Translations under genes and position numbers: made by a program
The notes under the pieces: model-generated
What the model was told of the DNA's origin: nothing
Database searches by the model: none
Seen by the model: the letters and a program-made list of their open reading frames with translations, nothing else
Source of the DNA: Clostridium_AI sp964409685
GTDB lineage: Bacteria; Bacillota; Clostridia; Lachnospirales; Lachnospiraceae
DNA length: 64,000 nucleotides
Direction: 5' to 3'
Assembly: GCA_964409685.1 (NCBI GenBank)
Contig: CAYPEJ010000001.1
Coordinates: 124,001 to 188,000, forward strand
Shown here: positions 29,701 through 39,000 of the stretch, in pieces
Position numbering within the stretch: the stretch's first letter is position 1
How the letters are laid out: every line of letters starts with the position of its first letter

Positions 29701-32700
29701 GCGGTATTCCCAGGAGTATCAAAAACGATTTTATATGAAAAAAACAATATAGATGAATTAACTGGTTACTTATTGGAACATAATTTTTCTGACATTGAGA
29801 GAACTTTTGAAGTAAAAACAAATGAAATAGGAAAAGAAGAGTCTATGATGCATGAAAGTGAAGATATTGCAATTATTGCAATGAGTGGAAGATATCCACA
29901 AGCAGATAATATGGAACAATTTTGGAATAACCTAAAAAATGGTGTGGATTGTGTTACGGAAATTCCAGCAGACCGCTGGGATGTAGAAAAGTATTATAGT
30001 AAAGACAGTTCCGATAGAGGAAAAATGTATTGTAAGTGGGGAGCTTTTGTCAATGATGTAGACAAATTTGATGCGTTGTTTTTCAATATCTCTCCAAAAG
30101 AGGCAGAGATGATGGATCCTCAGGAACGTCTGTTTTTAGAGTCAACATATGAGTTGATGGAGAATGCAGGGTATACAAAAGAGATGCTGACTAAAATGGC
30201 AAATGGTGAAAAGAGTGTCAATATAGGTGTATTTGCAGGTGTTACGACCAATACATATTCTTTGTGGGGGGCGGATTATATGAACGGGGGAATGAAAGGC
30301 ATTCCGAACTCGTTTGAATGGTCTCTTGCAAACAGAGTTTCTTATTTCTGGAATTTCTGTGGACCAAGTATACCTGTTGATACTGCATGCTCATCCTCAC
30401 TTACTGCGGTTCATCTTGCCTGCGAGAGCCTGAAACGGAAAGAATGTGAGATGGCAATTGTCGGTGGAGTTAATTTGTATTTACATCCTTTAAAGTATAC
30501 CTATCTATGTAGCCTGAATATGCTTTCGCCTACTGGAAAATGTCATAGTTTTGGTCAGGATGCAGATGGTTTTGTACCAGGTGAAGGATGTGGAGCTATT
30601 TTACTGAAACCTCTTCGTAAGGCAGAAGAAGACGGCGACAAGATTCTTGCTGTGATAAAAGGAACAGCAGTTAATCATGGGGGAGCAACAAGTGGATATA
30701 CAGTGCCAAATCCCGAAGCACAGACAAAAGTTATTCTTTCAGCAATGAAGCAGGCAAATGTTGATGCGAATACAATTAGCTATATCGAAACGCATGGAAC
30801 AGGAACGGAATTAGGTGATCCGATTGAAGTGAATGCGTTGTGCCATGCATTTGAAAAATATAAGGTTGGAACAAAACACTGTGCAATTGGTTCGTTAAAG
30901 AGCAACATTGGACATCTAGAGGCAGCCTCAGGAGTAGCCTCCATTTGTAAGGTTGTTATGCAGATGCAGAATAAAATGTTAGTACCATCCTTACATGCAG
31001 AAGTAGAAAATAGAAATATTGATTTTGCAAAAACTCCATTTTATGTCCAAAAGGAGCAAAGCAACTGGAAACAGTTAGTTTCAGAAGAAGGAAATGCTAT
31101 TCCAAGGAGAGCTGGAATCAGTGCCTTTGGTGCTGGTGGAGCTAATGCACATATCATAGTTGAAGAATATGAGGAACGAAAGCAGATAGTTCCGGTATGT
31201 GAAGATGCACAATACATTTTTATCTTATCTGCAAAAAATAGAGATAGACTAGTAGATTATGCAGAACGAATTATTGAATATATAGAGAAAGAACAGTTTC
31301 ATATGACCGCAGGAGATTTAGCATATACATTGAGTCAATGCAGAAATGAAATGGAAGAGCGGATTGCTGTTGTCGCAGGTTCAGTTCTGGAATATAAGGA
31401 AAAGCTTCAGCAGTTTATCTCAGGGATAGAAAATGCAGAAGGAGTATTTACGGGGAAATGTAAAAAGCAGTATCTGACACGTTATACGTTAGAAAATGTA
31501 GATAGTCTTGCTTTGGAAAATTTAACAAAAGAAGAGCTGGCGCATGCATGGTGCGAAGGAGAGAAAGTTGACTGGGAGCAGATTTATCCAAGAGAAAGCC
31601 ATTATATGCTTATGCTTCCAAATTATCCATTTGAAAAGAAACGATGTTGGTTTGATATGGGAATAACGACTTCTGTTATGAGTTCGGAGCCAATGAAAAA
31701 GAATTACAACAAGGAAGCAGTTCAGGTTGAAGTTTCCGAGCATGGCATTGCCATTGTAAAAATGGAGGACAGAAAAAACAGGAATATGTTTTCTGATGAT
31801 ATTCACCAGGGACTTATTGATGCATTTACCAGAATTAATCAGACTGAGAATGTAAAATGTGTGATAGTAACAGGATACGAAAATGTTTTCTGTATGGGTG
31901 GTACAAAAGAACAGCTTGACAATATCTCTAGGCAGACGGCGAAGTGTTCTGATACAGCATTTGCGTATAAAGGATTTCTTCAGTGCAAAGTGCCTGTTAT
32001 TGCAGCAATTCAAGGACATGCAATGGGTGGCGGATTAGTAATGGGCTTATTTGCAGATATTGTTGTCATGTCAAGGGAGAGTGTTTACAGTATAAACTTC
32101 ACTCAGTTTGGATTTACACCTGGAGTAGGTGCTACATATATTTTACGTGAAAAATTAGGATTTAACCTGGCGAATGAAATGATGTATACGGCCCAGTCTT
32201 ATACAGGAGCAGATTTGGAAAATCGAGGAGTTGGATTTAAATTTACAGACAGTAGTTCTGTATTAAGAGAAGCAGTAAAAATTGCTGAGTCTGTTCAGAA
32301 AAAGCCGAATATTACACTAACTACATTGAAAGCAGAACTGGCTGGAAGGGAATTAAAGAAAGTACCTCAGATAGTAGAAAGCGAAGTTCGAATGCATGAG
32401 CACGTATTTCAAAATTTTGATGCAAGTGCAAATATAGATAAATATTTTGGAGAGGCTGAGATGGCATCCGAGGAAAAGAAAGATATTCAAAAAGGTGAGA
32501 TGAAGTACCAGGTACATGTAAATGAGCCGGAAGATAAACCTGAAAAGAAGGAAGCGATATACCAGTCATTTCAAGAATCCAGAATAGATAAGAATAAAGT
32601 AGAGATGAAAACACAAAAGGTTCCTTTGAATGTAAGCCAGCAGAAGGAAAAGCAGAAACGTGTTGCAGATATCCGCAGACGTATTATGAAAATCTTATGT

Positions 32701-33033
32701 GATTTGCTTCATGTAACAGAAGCAGAAGCGAATGGTGCAGAGGATTTCAAAGATTTAGGCGTTGATTCTATCAGCGGAGTTGAAATCATTCGTGATATAA
32801 ACAAAGAGTTTCAGACGGCAATTGATGTAGTGGTAATTTATGATTACTGTAATCTGGATTCTCTTTCTGAATTTATATATATGGAACTTGCATCTGAGGA
32901 TACGGAAATGGAGACAGAACCAGATTCTAAAGAAGAACAGTATTTATTGTCTTTGTTTGAAAGTGTGAAGAATAATTCATTGGGTGTAGATGCTGCAGAG
33001 AAATTGTTGGAGGGCATGTGTTATGACAAATGA
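20755..33033 (+). CDS. Trans-AT PKS 1, three modules
   Basis: 4092 residues. The GTG start has AAAGGAGG upstream. Module 1: KS (12-437, Cys181 in NAACASS, His in EAHGTG and NIGHLE), AT relic (about 530-645), DH (His941 in HVIHGNVLVP, Asp1081 in DAVFQ), KR (1400-1590, Tyr1548 in TDYCAAN), and tandem ACPs (Ser1687, Ser1783, both FGMES). Module 2: KS (1857-2292, Cys2028), KR (2672-2870, Tyr2818), ACP (Ser2971). Module 3: KS (3037-3473, Cys3212), ECH2-type domain (3664-3902), ACP (Ser4005 in GVDSISG), then a two-helix docking tail (about 4060-4090). No active AT is present, so malonyl units come in trans. Module 3 has no KR, leaving the beta-keto group for the HMG synthase cassette. Both KRs carry the Asp of the LDD region, predicting D-configured alcohols. 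The end overlaps PKS 2 by eleven bases. Confidence 0.93.
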   Translation: MDVVQRKNEKERIVIIGMACRFPGAADYKEYWTNLVDGKNSIQEIPPERWNTSIYYDKDIKTPNTSMSKWCGLVDDIDKFDNRFFSISDREARSMDPQQRILLQEVWHCMEDSNLSLEELQSRKTAVYVGAMAVDYRQEAMKDGNITDSFACLGGYENMLANRISYFYDLHGNSVSVNAACASSLIALSDAQHALERGECEYAIIAGVNMNTHPWKYISFSKSRMLSPTGQCRTFDYAADGYVPGDGIGVLLVTKEKTALENNSHIYGIVRGSSSNHGGRAKSITSPNIEAQKSVILGACEEADVNPESITYVEAHGTGTSLGDPIEVEALSQAYHVYTDKKQFCYIGSVKANIGHLEAAAGIASVIKVLLMMKHKEIPPQINITKENPIIDFVNSPFQVAKQKKAWEKSDDVKSRFAGVSSFGFGGANCHMILEEYIPETKEDTFQAWDSAIVALSAKSQESLVSSARQWLAYIDNCHDKQLKLAYISQLLCRENFELRKSAVVRNKDEWKKFLEKVIDEPARKREYSKKILFIPQCEWENIIQSDRLCNSLMLSSSKVTKLIKAELGSSYSNLIEQYISKNILESERKVAGFVLHYFILHLIIKCGYQPDIIYANGNGYIMAMVINHMLTLENAVNIIKNPESIRKYQLDIPDIPYYDSCEKRIISKIQVKKNYISFLSDSLKQLQMEELRQIETAKKLIQYQHTFINYMGEWDSVFLTITGEKTADILLEDEKLSRLTKQQKTLLIMAIVYSLSRVYLKWSIREDKQKNPQVINEVCDLLYDHVITIEQVSNLLSEDENKLENCYQSIKENKERIHLQRGYEILKNCMELEESTNLETLIQDRTQIGEENTVTIKDKKLIFTCGSNVELQEALTELWENGIDVDWEVFYPRKEQNLCDIPQYSFSGKRFWIYDREKDVENKPHNKISITNMQPDVREHVIHGNVLVPAAAIILAFRDAFNLTNSKMKVQELILQRPLDFSTGDSYDLTILSKDTHQLMNGTDVIASWKFSNAEEKVEKEKYLISENRKACKTEIYNLLKRAKYDYGKMFQILSSYEHSNQMWFFSIDKTFANETTILDAVFQAVLFAVYKQNRIDISQYQNIPYYCKSIVLNGDLRKTDIILLQDDEIFVKGNDIYASMKGLNAEGEVIISVHNMVLKHVKMDEKQNSSNMHSEAPILYHEGWKQEKLSNGAGSYREKTAVILQEKDTEALKFKDELGAYYSQTHSISLAEMSEKECLDGLKSVMENQERQEAGIDFYLYLENEKENNKDADNTYLHFLRKVKEVFNVTKALSKIRYSGNKRILVVTQCHGDSRYQIENCGVAGFLRSAVKELAKTEFKYVSILNDLPLKELVQCCVNECDAISDSQMIQYQNGIRYIEAYVRYVPEQNEKREGFERGTYIITGGAGKLGLKMAGCLLDKGAGTIVLLGRSEQSEENVQKIKTMKNDFGHVVYYSCDITDRNQLKEVMLHIKKEHGSINGIVHAAGVLKDGLLSGKTQDSMDSVLRPKVYGAMLLDELTQNEPLSFFIMFSSIVSCIGNAGQTDYCAANYFLDCFSEYRSRTNASGESLAVNWSLWEDGGMGLTEQHKNYFAGKAGLLSGNNAVFSILDALGTSKKRIAVVSNREGFEKIINNQLCDEVDDQRMKNTNKDAILEEVVTILSNILEVPVSEISSETDLREFGMESILITELSEKLNDKYGLSLDGTFFFECNTVSGLSDYIAAHTNRNFADVESEVPTESDSSKKEQMISKKLIAILAGILEMNETDLDSDTDLREFGMESILLNEFCSQIQECLGVEINPSVLFEYADIESIASYLEERYPDRWGDINSSMSVSKEEAVSSEEIKAVEETDIKDDDIVIVGLSGRFPMAEDSYEYWNRLLSNENMITEVPKSRWDARILEQRAKNKGRGTKVKWGGFLKEVDKFDSEFFKISRREAELMDPQQRMMLEESWNALEDAGIVPSKITGTKTGVYVGVSNTDYNDLMVKYDIPFDSYTSTGSFFSIIPNRISYFFDLKGPSLAIDTACSSSLVAVHEAVKAIRLGECNMALAGGVNTILLERKHVSFSDAGMLCEDGQCKTFDKSANGYVRGEGAGMVVLKRYQDAVRDNNPIYAVIKGSAVNHGGFVGSITRPNPVAQSEVIRDSYLQAEFKPEMIDYIEVHGTGTNLGDPIEINGLKKAFKELNEYYGECEETHTCALGSVKTNIGHLESAAGIAGLIKILKAMKAGMIPGTRNVVEENPMIQLEDSPFYIVKENQEWKNRICNGMIQPKRAGISSFGFGGVNAHIALEEAKNPNQEKTVDKIKHVVVLSAKSEESLRNTAGKVKDFLNGCRENKDYLRCLYTLQAGREHFEERLAFKADDAAEAVAILEKYLNYNPLDKIRTGTVRKKIVNKNEYSKEKLENSSAEKLAEMYVLGELNEWKELYPDIQLPFLPMPGYQFKKEKYWLPVTKDAFEVQVNEEIGNVDFSKVLFYKKNYEKLEYDNALVSSRKWYVICTNHSLLQELKKQDFAGLNIEFLSEIKAITDKEKEKSGVLLVEDVRNIEDKNGSPDYIKELFVLSKELQKHNKGKGILKVFILQNSEEANPAAASINAFLRSLREEPVPFSIESIEYRERSDISLISQCLTKCMLYAADYYPNVVFQKGEWQKEVFTSEEPDFETKEMNYIRPNGVYLITGGTGRIGSSIAQTLLNKEKCTIILCGRKESISNELKEKLDKANLNGSTIVYRSVELIQRNQVEEMISEINRTYKKLDGIYYCAGIIRDGLLRTKTWEDFRLVFETKVQGIINLADTVSDLDFFFISSSYIADRGNAGQTDYSSANAYMDAWVEKRNEELKKVGKKEVFTSINWPLWDNTTMDSSKDTDFSQLKAMGLEPMPEETGIEILHWALAHDMHRLSFGYGDKEKLLSGFHKKFEYQKRCEDNSNVLESGSEDYRNVLENYIKRCFSELTKIESEKIDSSVDFGDYGLDSMMVKEMNQKLEAVFPGVSKTILYEKNNIDELTGYLLEHNFSDIERTFEVKTNEIGKEESMMHESEDIAIIAMSGRYPQADNMEQFWNNLKNGVDCVTEIPADRWDVEKYYSKDSSDRGKMYCKWGAFVNDVDKFDALFFNISPKEAEMMDPQERLFLESTYELMENAGYTKEMLTKMANGEKSVNIGVFAGVTTNTYSLWGADYMNGGMKGIPNSFEWSLANRVSYFWNFCGPSIPVDTACSSSLTAVHLACESLKRKECEMAIVGGVNLYLHPLKYTYLCSLNMLSPTGKCHSFGQDADGFVPGEGCGAILLKPLRKAEEDGDKILAVIKGTAVNHGGATSGYTVPNPEAQTKVILSAMKQANVDANTISYIETHGTGTELGDPIEVNALCHAFEKYKVGTKHCAIGSLKSNIGHLEAASGVASICKVVMQMQNKMLVPSLHAEVENRNIDFAKTPFYVQKEQSNWKQLVSEEGNAIPRRAGISAFGAGGANAHIIVEEYEERKQIVPVCEDAQYIFILSAKNRDRLVDYAERIIEYIEKEQFHMTAGDLAYTLSQCRNEMEERIAVVAGSVLEYKEKLQQFISGIENAEGVFTGKCKKQYLTRYTLENVDSLALENLTKEELAHAWCEGEKVDWEQIYPRESHYMLMLPNYPFEKKRCWFDMGITTSVMSSEPMKKNYNKEAVQVEVSEHGIAIVKMEDRKNRNMFSDDIHQGLIDAFTRINQTENVKCVIVTGYENVFCMGGTKEQLDNISRQTAKCSDTAFAYKGFLQCKVPVIAAIQGHAMGGGLVMGLFADIVVMSRESVYSINFTQFGFTPGVGATYILREKLGFNLANEMMYTAQSYTGADLENRGVGFKFTDSSSVLREAVKIAESVQKKPNITLTTLKAELAGRELKKVPQIVESEVRMHEHVFQNFDASANIDKYFGEAEMASEEKKDIQKGEMKYQVHVNEPEDKPEKKEAIYQSFQESRIDKNKVEMKTQKVPLNVSQQKEKQKRVADIRRRIMKILCDLLHVTEAEANGAEDFKDLGVDSISGVEIIRDINKEFQTAIDVVVIYDYCNLDSLSEFIYMELASEDTEMETEPDSKEEQYLLSLFESVKNNSLGVDAAEKLLEGMCYDK
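22345..22690 (+). other. Inactive acyltransferase relic inside PKS module 1
   Basis: Between KS and DH the chain reads like an AT: KILFIPQCEW where ATs have a FPGQGSQ strand, then GYQPDIIYANGNGYIMAMVI and LTLENAVNII. The latter aligns with the family's G-x-x-P-D-x-x-x-GHSxGE and SLEDALRL, but the nucleophile box is ANGNGY, so His and Ser are lost. Other modules here lack such a region. It may act as a dock for the trans AT, or be a fossil of a cis-AT ancestor. Confidence 0.55.
31744..32460 (+). other. In-cis ECH2 (PksI-type) domain of module 3
   Basis: A ~240-residue crotonase domain with VIVTGYENVFCMGGTKEQL, the oxyanion loop IQGHAMGGGLVMGLFADIVV, and FTQFGFTPGVGATY, all like PksI, which decarboxylates glutaconyl-ACP. 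It ends with a conserved MHEHVF His region. In most clusters this is a separate gene; here it lies between KS and ACP. Confidence 0.85.
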
Positions 33034-36000
33034 CTTATATAATAGTCTGCTGAAACAGGTTAAAGAAGGCAGATTATCTCCTGAAGAAGCAGTTCAAAGA
33101 TTGAAAACAGGTGTACAGGATACAAAAGAAGTGAAGGAAGATGTAAAAACAGGAGTTATTTTGAAATCAGGTATGGCTTCTAAAAGATGTATGCAAAGAC
33201 GTCCAAGAAATGGACTGAACTGTCGAAAAGCACCTGTAGAAGCAATGGAAAAAGTGGACACTGTACAAAAAGAAGATGTTTCTTTTCGTGAAAATGATAT
33301 CGCAGTAATCGGGTTTTCGGGAAGATTTCCAGATGCCCCAGATACAGATGCATTCTGGAAAAATCTAAAGGCAGGAAAAGATAGCGTTAGGGTGCTTCCA
33401 GAGAAGCGTTTTCATACATCAGAATTCTATAGTGAGGACATGAAAGTTCCTAATAAGAGCTATTGTATCAGTGGAGGGTATCTTGAAAATGTAGCAGATT
33501 TTGATGCAGCATTTTTTAATATTTCACCATTAGAAGCACAATATATGGACCCTCAAAGCAGGCTTTTCCTGGAGGAGGCGTGGAAGTCTTTTGAGCATGC
33601 AGGATATAGCACGGATAAGCTCTCTGGAACAAAATGTGGTGTATTTGTTGGCTGTGCACAGGGAGATTATTTAAATTATATTAGGAAGCAGGGTGTAAAA
33701 TTAAACGCACATGTATTGAACGGATATAGTACAAACATGCTTGCAGCCCGCATTTCCTATTACTTAAATTTGACCGGGAAAAATTTATCCATTGATACTG
33801 CATGTAGTTCTTCTTTGGTGGCAGTCCATGAAGCATGCCAGAGTATCCTTCGAGATGAATGTGATATGGCGCTTGCAGGCGGTGTATATGTGGCATCTTC
33901 AATGGACATGTATGTGATGGCAAGTAAAGGTGGAATGTTATCCAAGACTGGAAAATGCAGTGTGTTTGACAATGCAGCAGATGGTTTCGTGCCAAGTGAA
34001 GCAGTTGGTTGTATTGTTTTAAAAAGAATGGAACAGGCCATTAAGGATCACGACAGTATATATGGTGTAATTAAAGGAAGTGCTGTAAATTATGATGGAA
34101 AGACAAATGGTATTACAGCACCAAGTATGCTGTCACAGGTAGCACTGGAAAAAGAAGTTTTTCAGAAATCAGGAATTCAGCCAGATACGATCAGCTATGT
34201 TGAAACACATGGAACAGGAACAAAACTAGGTGATCCAATTGAAGTTAATGCACTGAAAGAAAGTTTTCGTACAGATACAAATGCAAAAGGTTATTGTGCA
34301 CTGGGTTCAGTCAAATCAAATATCGGCCATGCTTTATGTGCATCAGGAATTGTAAGCATGATTAAAGTGCTTTTATGCATGAACCATAAAGAACTGGTTC
34401 CTACCATTCATTATTCAAAGCTGAATGAGCATATTAAGCTGGAGAATACGCCTTTTTATATCAATACAGAACATAAGAAATGGAATTCAGATAATGGACC
34501 GAGAAGAGCGTGTGTGAGCTCATTTGGACTTAGCGGAACAAACTGCCATGTTTTGATGGAAGAGGCACCAGAATGCATTCGCGAAAAAGGAACAGAAGCA
34601 GTAAGAATGATTGTGCTTACCGCAAAGTCATGGAATGCATTAAAACAGAAAGAAAGAGATTTGTATGATTGGATTTTAAAGGCAGACAGAACAGAAAATT
34701 TAGCGGATATCAGTTATACGTTAATTGATGGAAGAACACATTTTATGTACCGTGAAGCATTTCTTGTTTCAACCGTAGATGAGCTCAAAGATAAATTACA
34801 GGAAGTTATAGAGGAAAGAACGGTTGAAAACTTTTACAAGAAAGAAAGTATGAATTGTAAGGAAGAGATTGAAAACGAAACGGAACGATTAGAAGAGGTA
34901 CTTAAAAATAGAACGAGTTCTCAATCGATTTCCATGGCTGAGATGCAGGAGATTGCACTGTGTTTTGTGAATGGAGCCACACTTAATTTTGAGGAATTAT
35001 TTTTAAATGAGGATATTAGAAGAATTGCTTTGCCTGTTTATCCATTCGAAGAAGAGAAATATTGGGTTCAGGAAAAAGAGGAGAAACAGACAAGTGTTTT
35101 TGAAAAGATAAATCAGCTGGGTAAAAATGAGTTTTCCATCATTTTTAAAGGAGATGAATTCTTTTTTACCGAACATAAAGTGAACGGAGTAGGAATCATG
35201 CCGGGGGCTGCATACCTTGAGTTGATACAAAGCTGCATGTCTATAGTTGATAAGCAGTTTGCATATCAGATTGAAAATATAGTATTTCATCAGGCATTCT
35301 CAAATCAATTAGAATCATTGGAATTACGAATCCATTTTTATAAAAAAGATAGTGGGTATGAGTTTAAAATTCAGTCTGGTTCTAGAGAACTGCTTTATGT
35401 GGAAGGTATGTGTACACAACGTAAGCAAGTACAGGATAGCTTTATTTCTCTGCAACAAATGAAAGAAAATATCTGTGAAGAAAAAGATACGGAATCTTGT
35501 TATAGAATTCACCAGGACAAGGGGATTGAATATCAAGGATCTTTTCGCGCAATGAAAAAATGTTTCTGCCATGGAAGAGAAGCATTGGCTTATATTGAAC
35601 TTCCAAAGAAGGAAGAAAAATATTGCCTGCATCCAGCTCTTTTAGATGGAGCTTTGCAGACAATATCAGTACTTGATGACTATACAAAGTTTTCAGGAAA
35701 TGGATATCTTCCGTTTTCCATTGGTTGTGTAAGTATATATCAGGCACTTGACCAGTGTGCTTATGTATATACTAATTTGAAAGAAATCAGTGAATATGCA
35801 TTAAATGCGGATATTTTGATTTTGGATAGAGAGGGACAGATGGTTGTTAAGTTAAACGATGTCATCTCGGTACCTTTCCGAAAAAATCAAAACAGTCTGG
35901 TTTATATACGTTCCGTTTGGAGAGAACGAAAATTGGAACAGAAACCTATGGAAGGGTTAAAGGGAACTGCAATTGTATTCCAGAGTGAACGTGATAACGT

Positions 36001-39000
36001 AAAGAACGTAATTGAAGCTGGAAGAGTATTTGCAGACTGCGCACATGTATTCTACGTTCAGTTTGGAGATTCCTATAAAGAACAGGGAAATATAATCCAG
36101 ATACAGAATGATTGTGAAGAAGATTACATCCGTTTATTTGAAAAGGCTGGGCAATATGATGAAAATGTTCACATCCTGTATAGCCAGAGCAAGTTAGATA
36201 ATTTGGCTTCAGCATTGGGAAAAGAAAATATACTGGAGTATACAATTGGAAATCTGACTGCAATGATAAAAGGCATCTATGAGGCCTCAATACACAGACA
36301 TGTAACCATTCTTTGCCTTAGCCACGGTGAAAACCTGCTTCATGCAGCACTTGGTGGATTTGCAAGGTCTATTATGATGGAATACAAAACAATTACAATG
36401 AAAGTAATTGCGTATGAAGAGAATGAAATGGAACAGACTCTTCCAGATATCATAAAAAGTGAATTCGCACCAGACGAGAAAAGCCAGGTTTCTATTCAAT
36501 ATAGGGATGGTGCAAGGTTTGAGTCCGTATTAGAAGAAAATAAAGTGAATGATAGAAATAACAGTTTACCGATGAAAGAAAACGGTGTCTATCTTATCTC
36601 AGGAGGAATGGGTGGACTTGGACAGATATTTGCAGAATATATTACATCAGATTATCATGGAACAGTTTTATTACTGGGAAGAAGGCCGGCTGATGATAAA
36701 ATCGAAGGAAGGCTGAATGAATTATCAGGTGATTCTGTAAACAAAGAATACATACAATGTGATGTTTCAAATCGGGAACAAACCCATAGAACGATCCAGA
36801 TGCTGAAAGCAAAGTATGGGCATATAGATGGTGTAATTCATTGTGCAGGAGTTTTAAGGGATGCTTTGTGTGTTTACAAGAAGAGAGAAGATATCCGCTG
36901 TGTTTTAGAACCAAAAATATTAGGAGCAATTCATCTAGACGATGAGCTAAAAGAGGAAAAACTTGATTTCTTTGTATGCTGTTCTGCGATTGCATCTATA
37001 TTTGGAAATACAGGTCAGGTGGATTATGCATATGCCAATGCATTTTTAGATTCTTTCTGCGAGTATCGAAATGTTCTTGTGAGAGATGGGAAGCGTTTTG
37101 GAAAGAGTGTATCGGTGAACTGGCCGTACTGGGAACAGGGCGGAATGCTTATAGATGAGGAAACCAGCAGGAAGCTGGAAAAAAGATTGGGGATGAAACC
37201 TTTGAAGACACGAAACGGAATAAATGCGTTCAATCAGATGTTATCAATGAATGAATCTTCGCAGGCGGTAATTGAAGGACGTCCAGAGCAGATTTTAACT
37301 TCTAGGGCAATGCAGAATGATGAGTTTATAGATAATAATAGCTTTGTGAATGAGTATGAAAATAAAGCCGCTCAGACTGGAACAGATGAGATACAGGACT
37401 ATACAGAAAATCTGCTGAAGTCTATTATAGCGGAAGCAATCATGCTTCCAGTGGAAAAAATGAAAGCCGATGTATCTTTCGATGAATATGGGATTGATTC
37501 ACTTGTAGTAATAGATGTAAATGAAAAGCTAGAAGAAAAGTTTGGAAAACTCCCAAAAACATTGTTATTTGAATATAAAACCGTTCATGATTTAGCTGGA
37601 TATCTGGCAAAAAGCAAAGAATCGGAACTTGTATCTATGATGTCAGTTTTACAGCCAGTGAAATCTGTATCAGAATCGAGTAAAAGTGAGTGTACTACAA
37701 GTATACCTGTATCGGTACCGTTTGAATCAAAGTCTTCAGAGGAGCAGGAAGACAATGGTTATGAACCAGGAGAAGATGAGATTGCAATTGTAGGTCTAGC
37801 AGGACGTTATCCACAAGCATCTACCCTAGAACAATTCTGGGATAATCTTCTAAAGGGAGAGGACTGTATTACAGAGATTCCAAGAGAAAGATGGGATTGC
37901 GAATCATTCTATAATCCTGATAAGGATGCAAAAGGAAAAAGTTATACCAAATGGGGCGGATTTATCAAAGATGCAGATAAATTTGATGCAGCATTTTTCC
38001 ATATAGCACCAAGGGAAGCAGAAAAAATGGATCCACAGGAGCGTCTTTTCTTAGAGACAGCATATAGTGCAATAGAGGATGCAGGCTATAAAAAGGCAGA
38101 TGTGGAAGGAAAGAAAACAGGTGTATATGTTGGTGTTATGTATAATAACTACCAGCTCCTTGCATTGGATGAATACAGGAAGAATCATGAAACTGCAATC
38201 AATACTTCATTTTCTGCCATAGCCAACAGAGTATCTTATTTCTTTGATTTCCGTGGTGAAAGCATGGCAGTTGATACAATGTGTTCTTCTTCTTTAACAG
38301 CACTTTATTCAGCATGCCAGAGCATTAAGTGTGGAGATATTGACAGTGCAATTGTAGGAGGAGTCAATTTATCTCTTCATTTTATGAAGTATCTGGCCTT
38401 AAGTGAAGGAAAATTTATGTCCAGTGATGGAAGATGTAAAAGTTTTGGTGCAGGCGGAGATGGCTATGTACCAGGCGAGGGTGTTGGTGCTATTTACATA
38501 AAACCACTGAAGAAGGCATTACAGGATGGAGATCATGTGTATGCACTGATAAAATCGGCAGCACTTAATCATGGAGGAAGAACAAATGGTTTTACTGTTC
38601 CTAATCCAAATGCGCAGGCCGAAGTAATCGAAGATGCACTGGAAAAAGCACAGATAAATCCAAGGACAATAGGGGTAATAGAGGCACACGGAACAGGGAC
38701 TTCTTTAGGAGATCCGATTGAGATAGCAGGCTTGACGAAAGCATTTAATAAATATACGACGGAGACTGGATTCTGTCCGATTGGTTCCTTAAAAGCAAAC
38801 ATAGGACATTTAGAATCAGCAGCTGGGATAGCAGGAATCACAAAGGTATTATTGGAAATGGAGCATAAAACTTTAGTTCCATCCATTCATTCACAACAGC
38901 TGAATCCGTTTATATCGTTTGAGGATACTCCATTTTATGTACAGCATAAGCCTGAAGTTTGGAATCGTACGGTAATGAAAGAAAACGGACGTGAAGTAGT

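Noticed and set aside
31522..32019. 165-codon open frame on the minus strand
   Set aside because: Antisense to the KS-to-ECH linker and ECH domain of module 3; no homology signature.
32990..33022. Longer N-terminus for PKS 2
   Set aside because: No ribosome site before 32990, whereas GGAGGG precedes ATG 33023 at a good distance, and the docking helix starts there.
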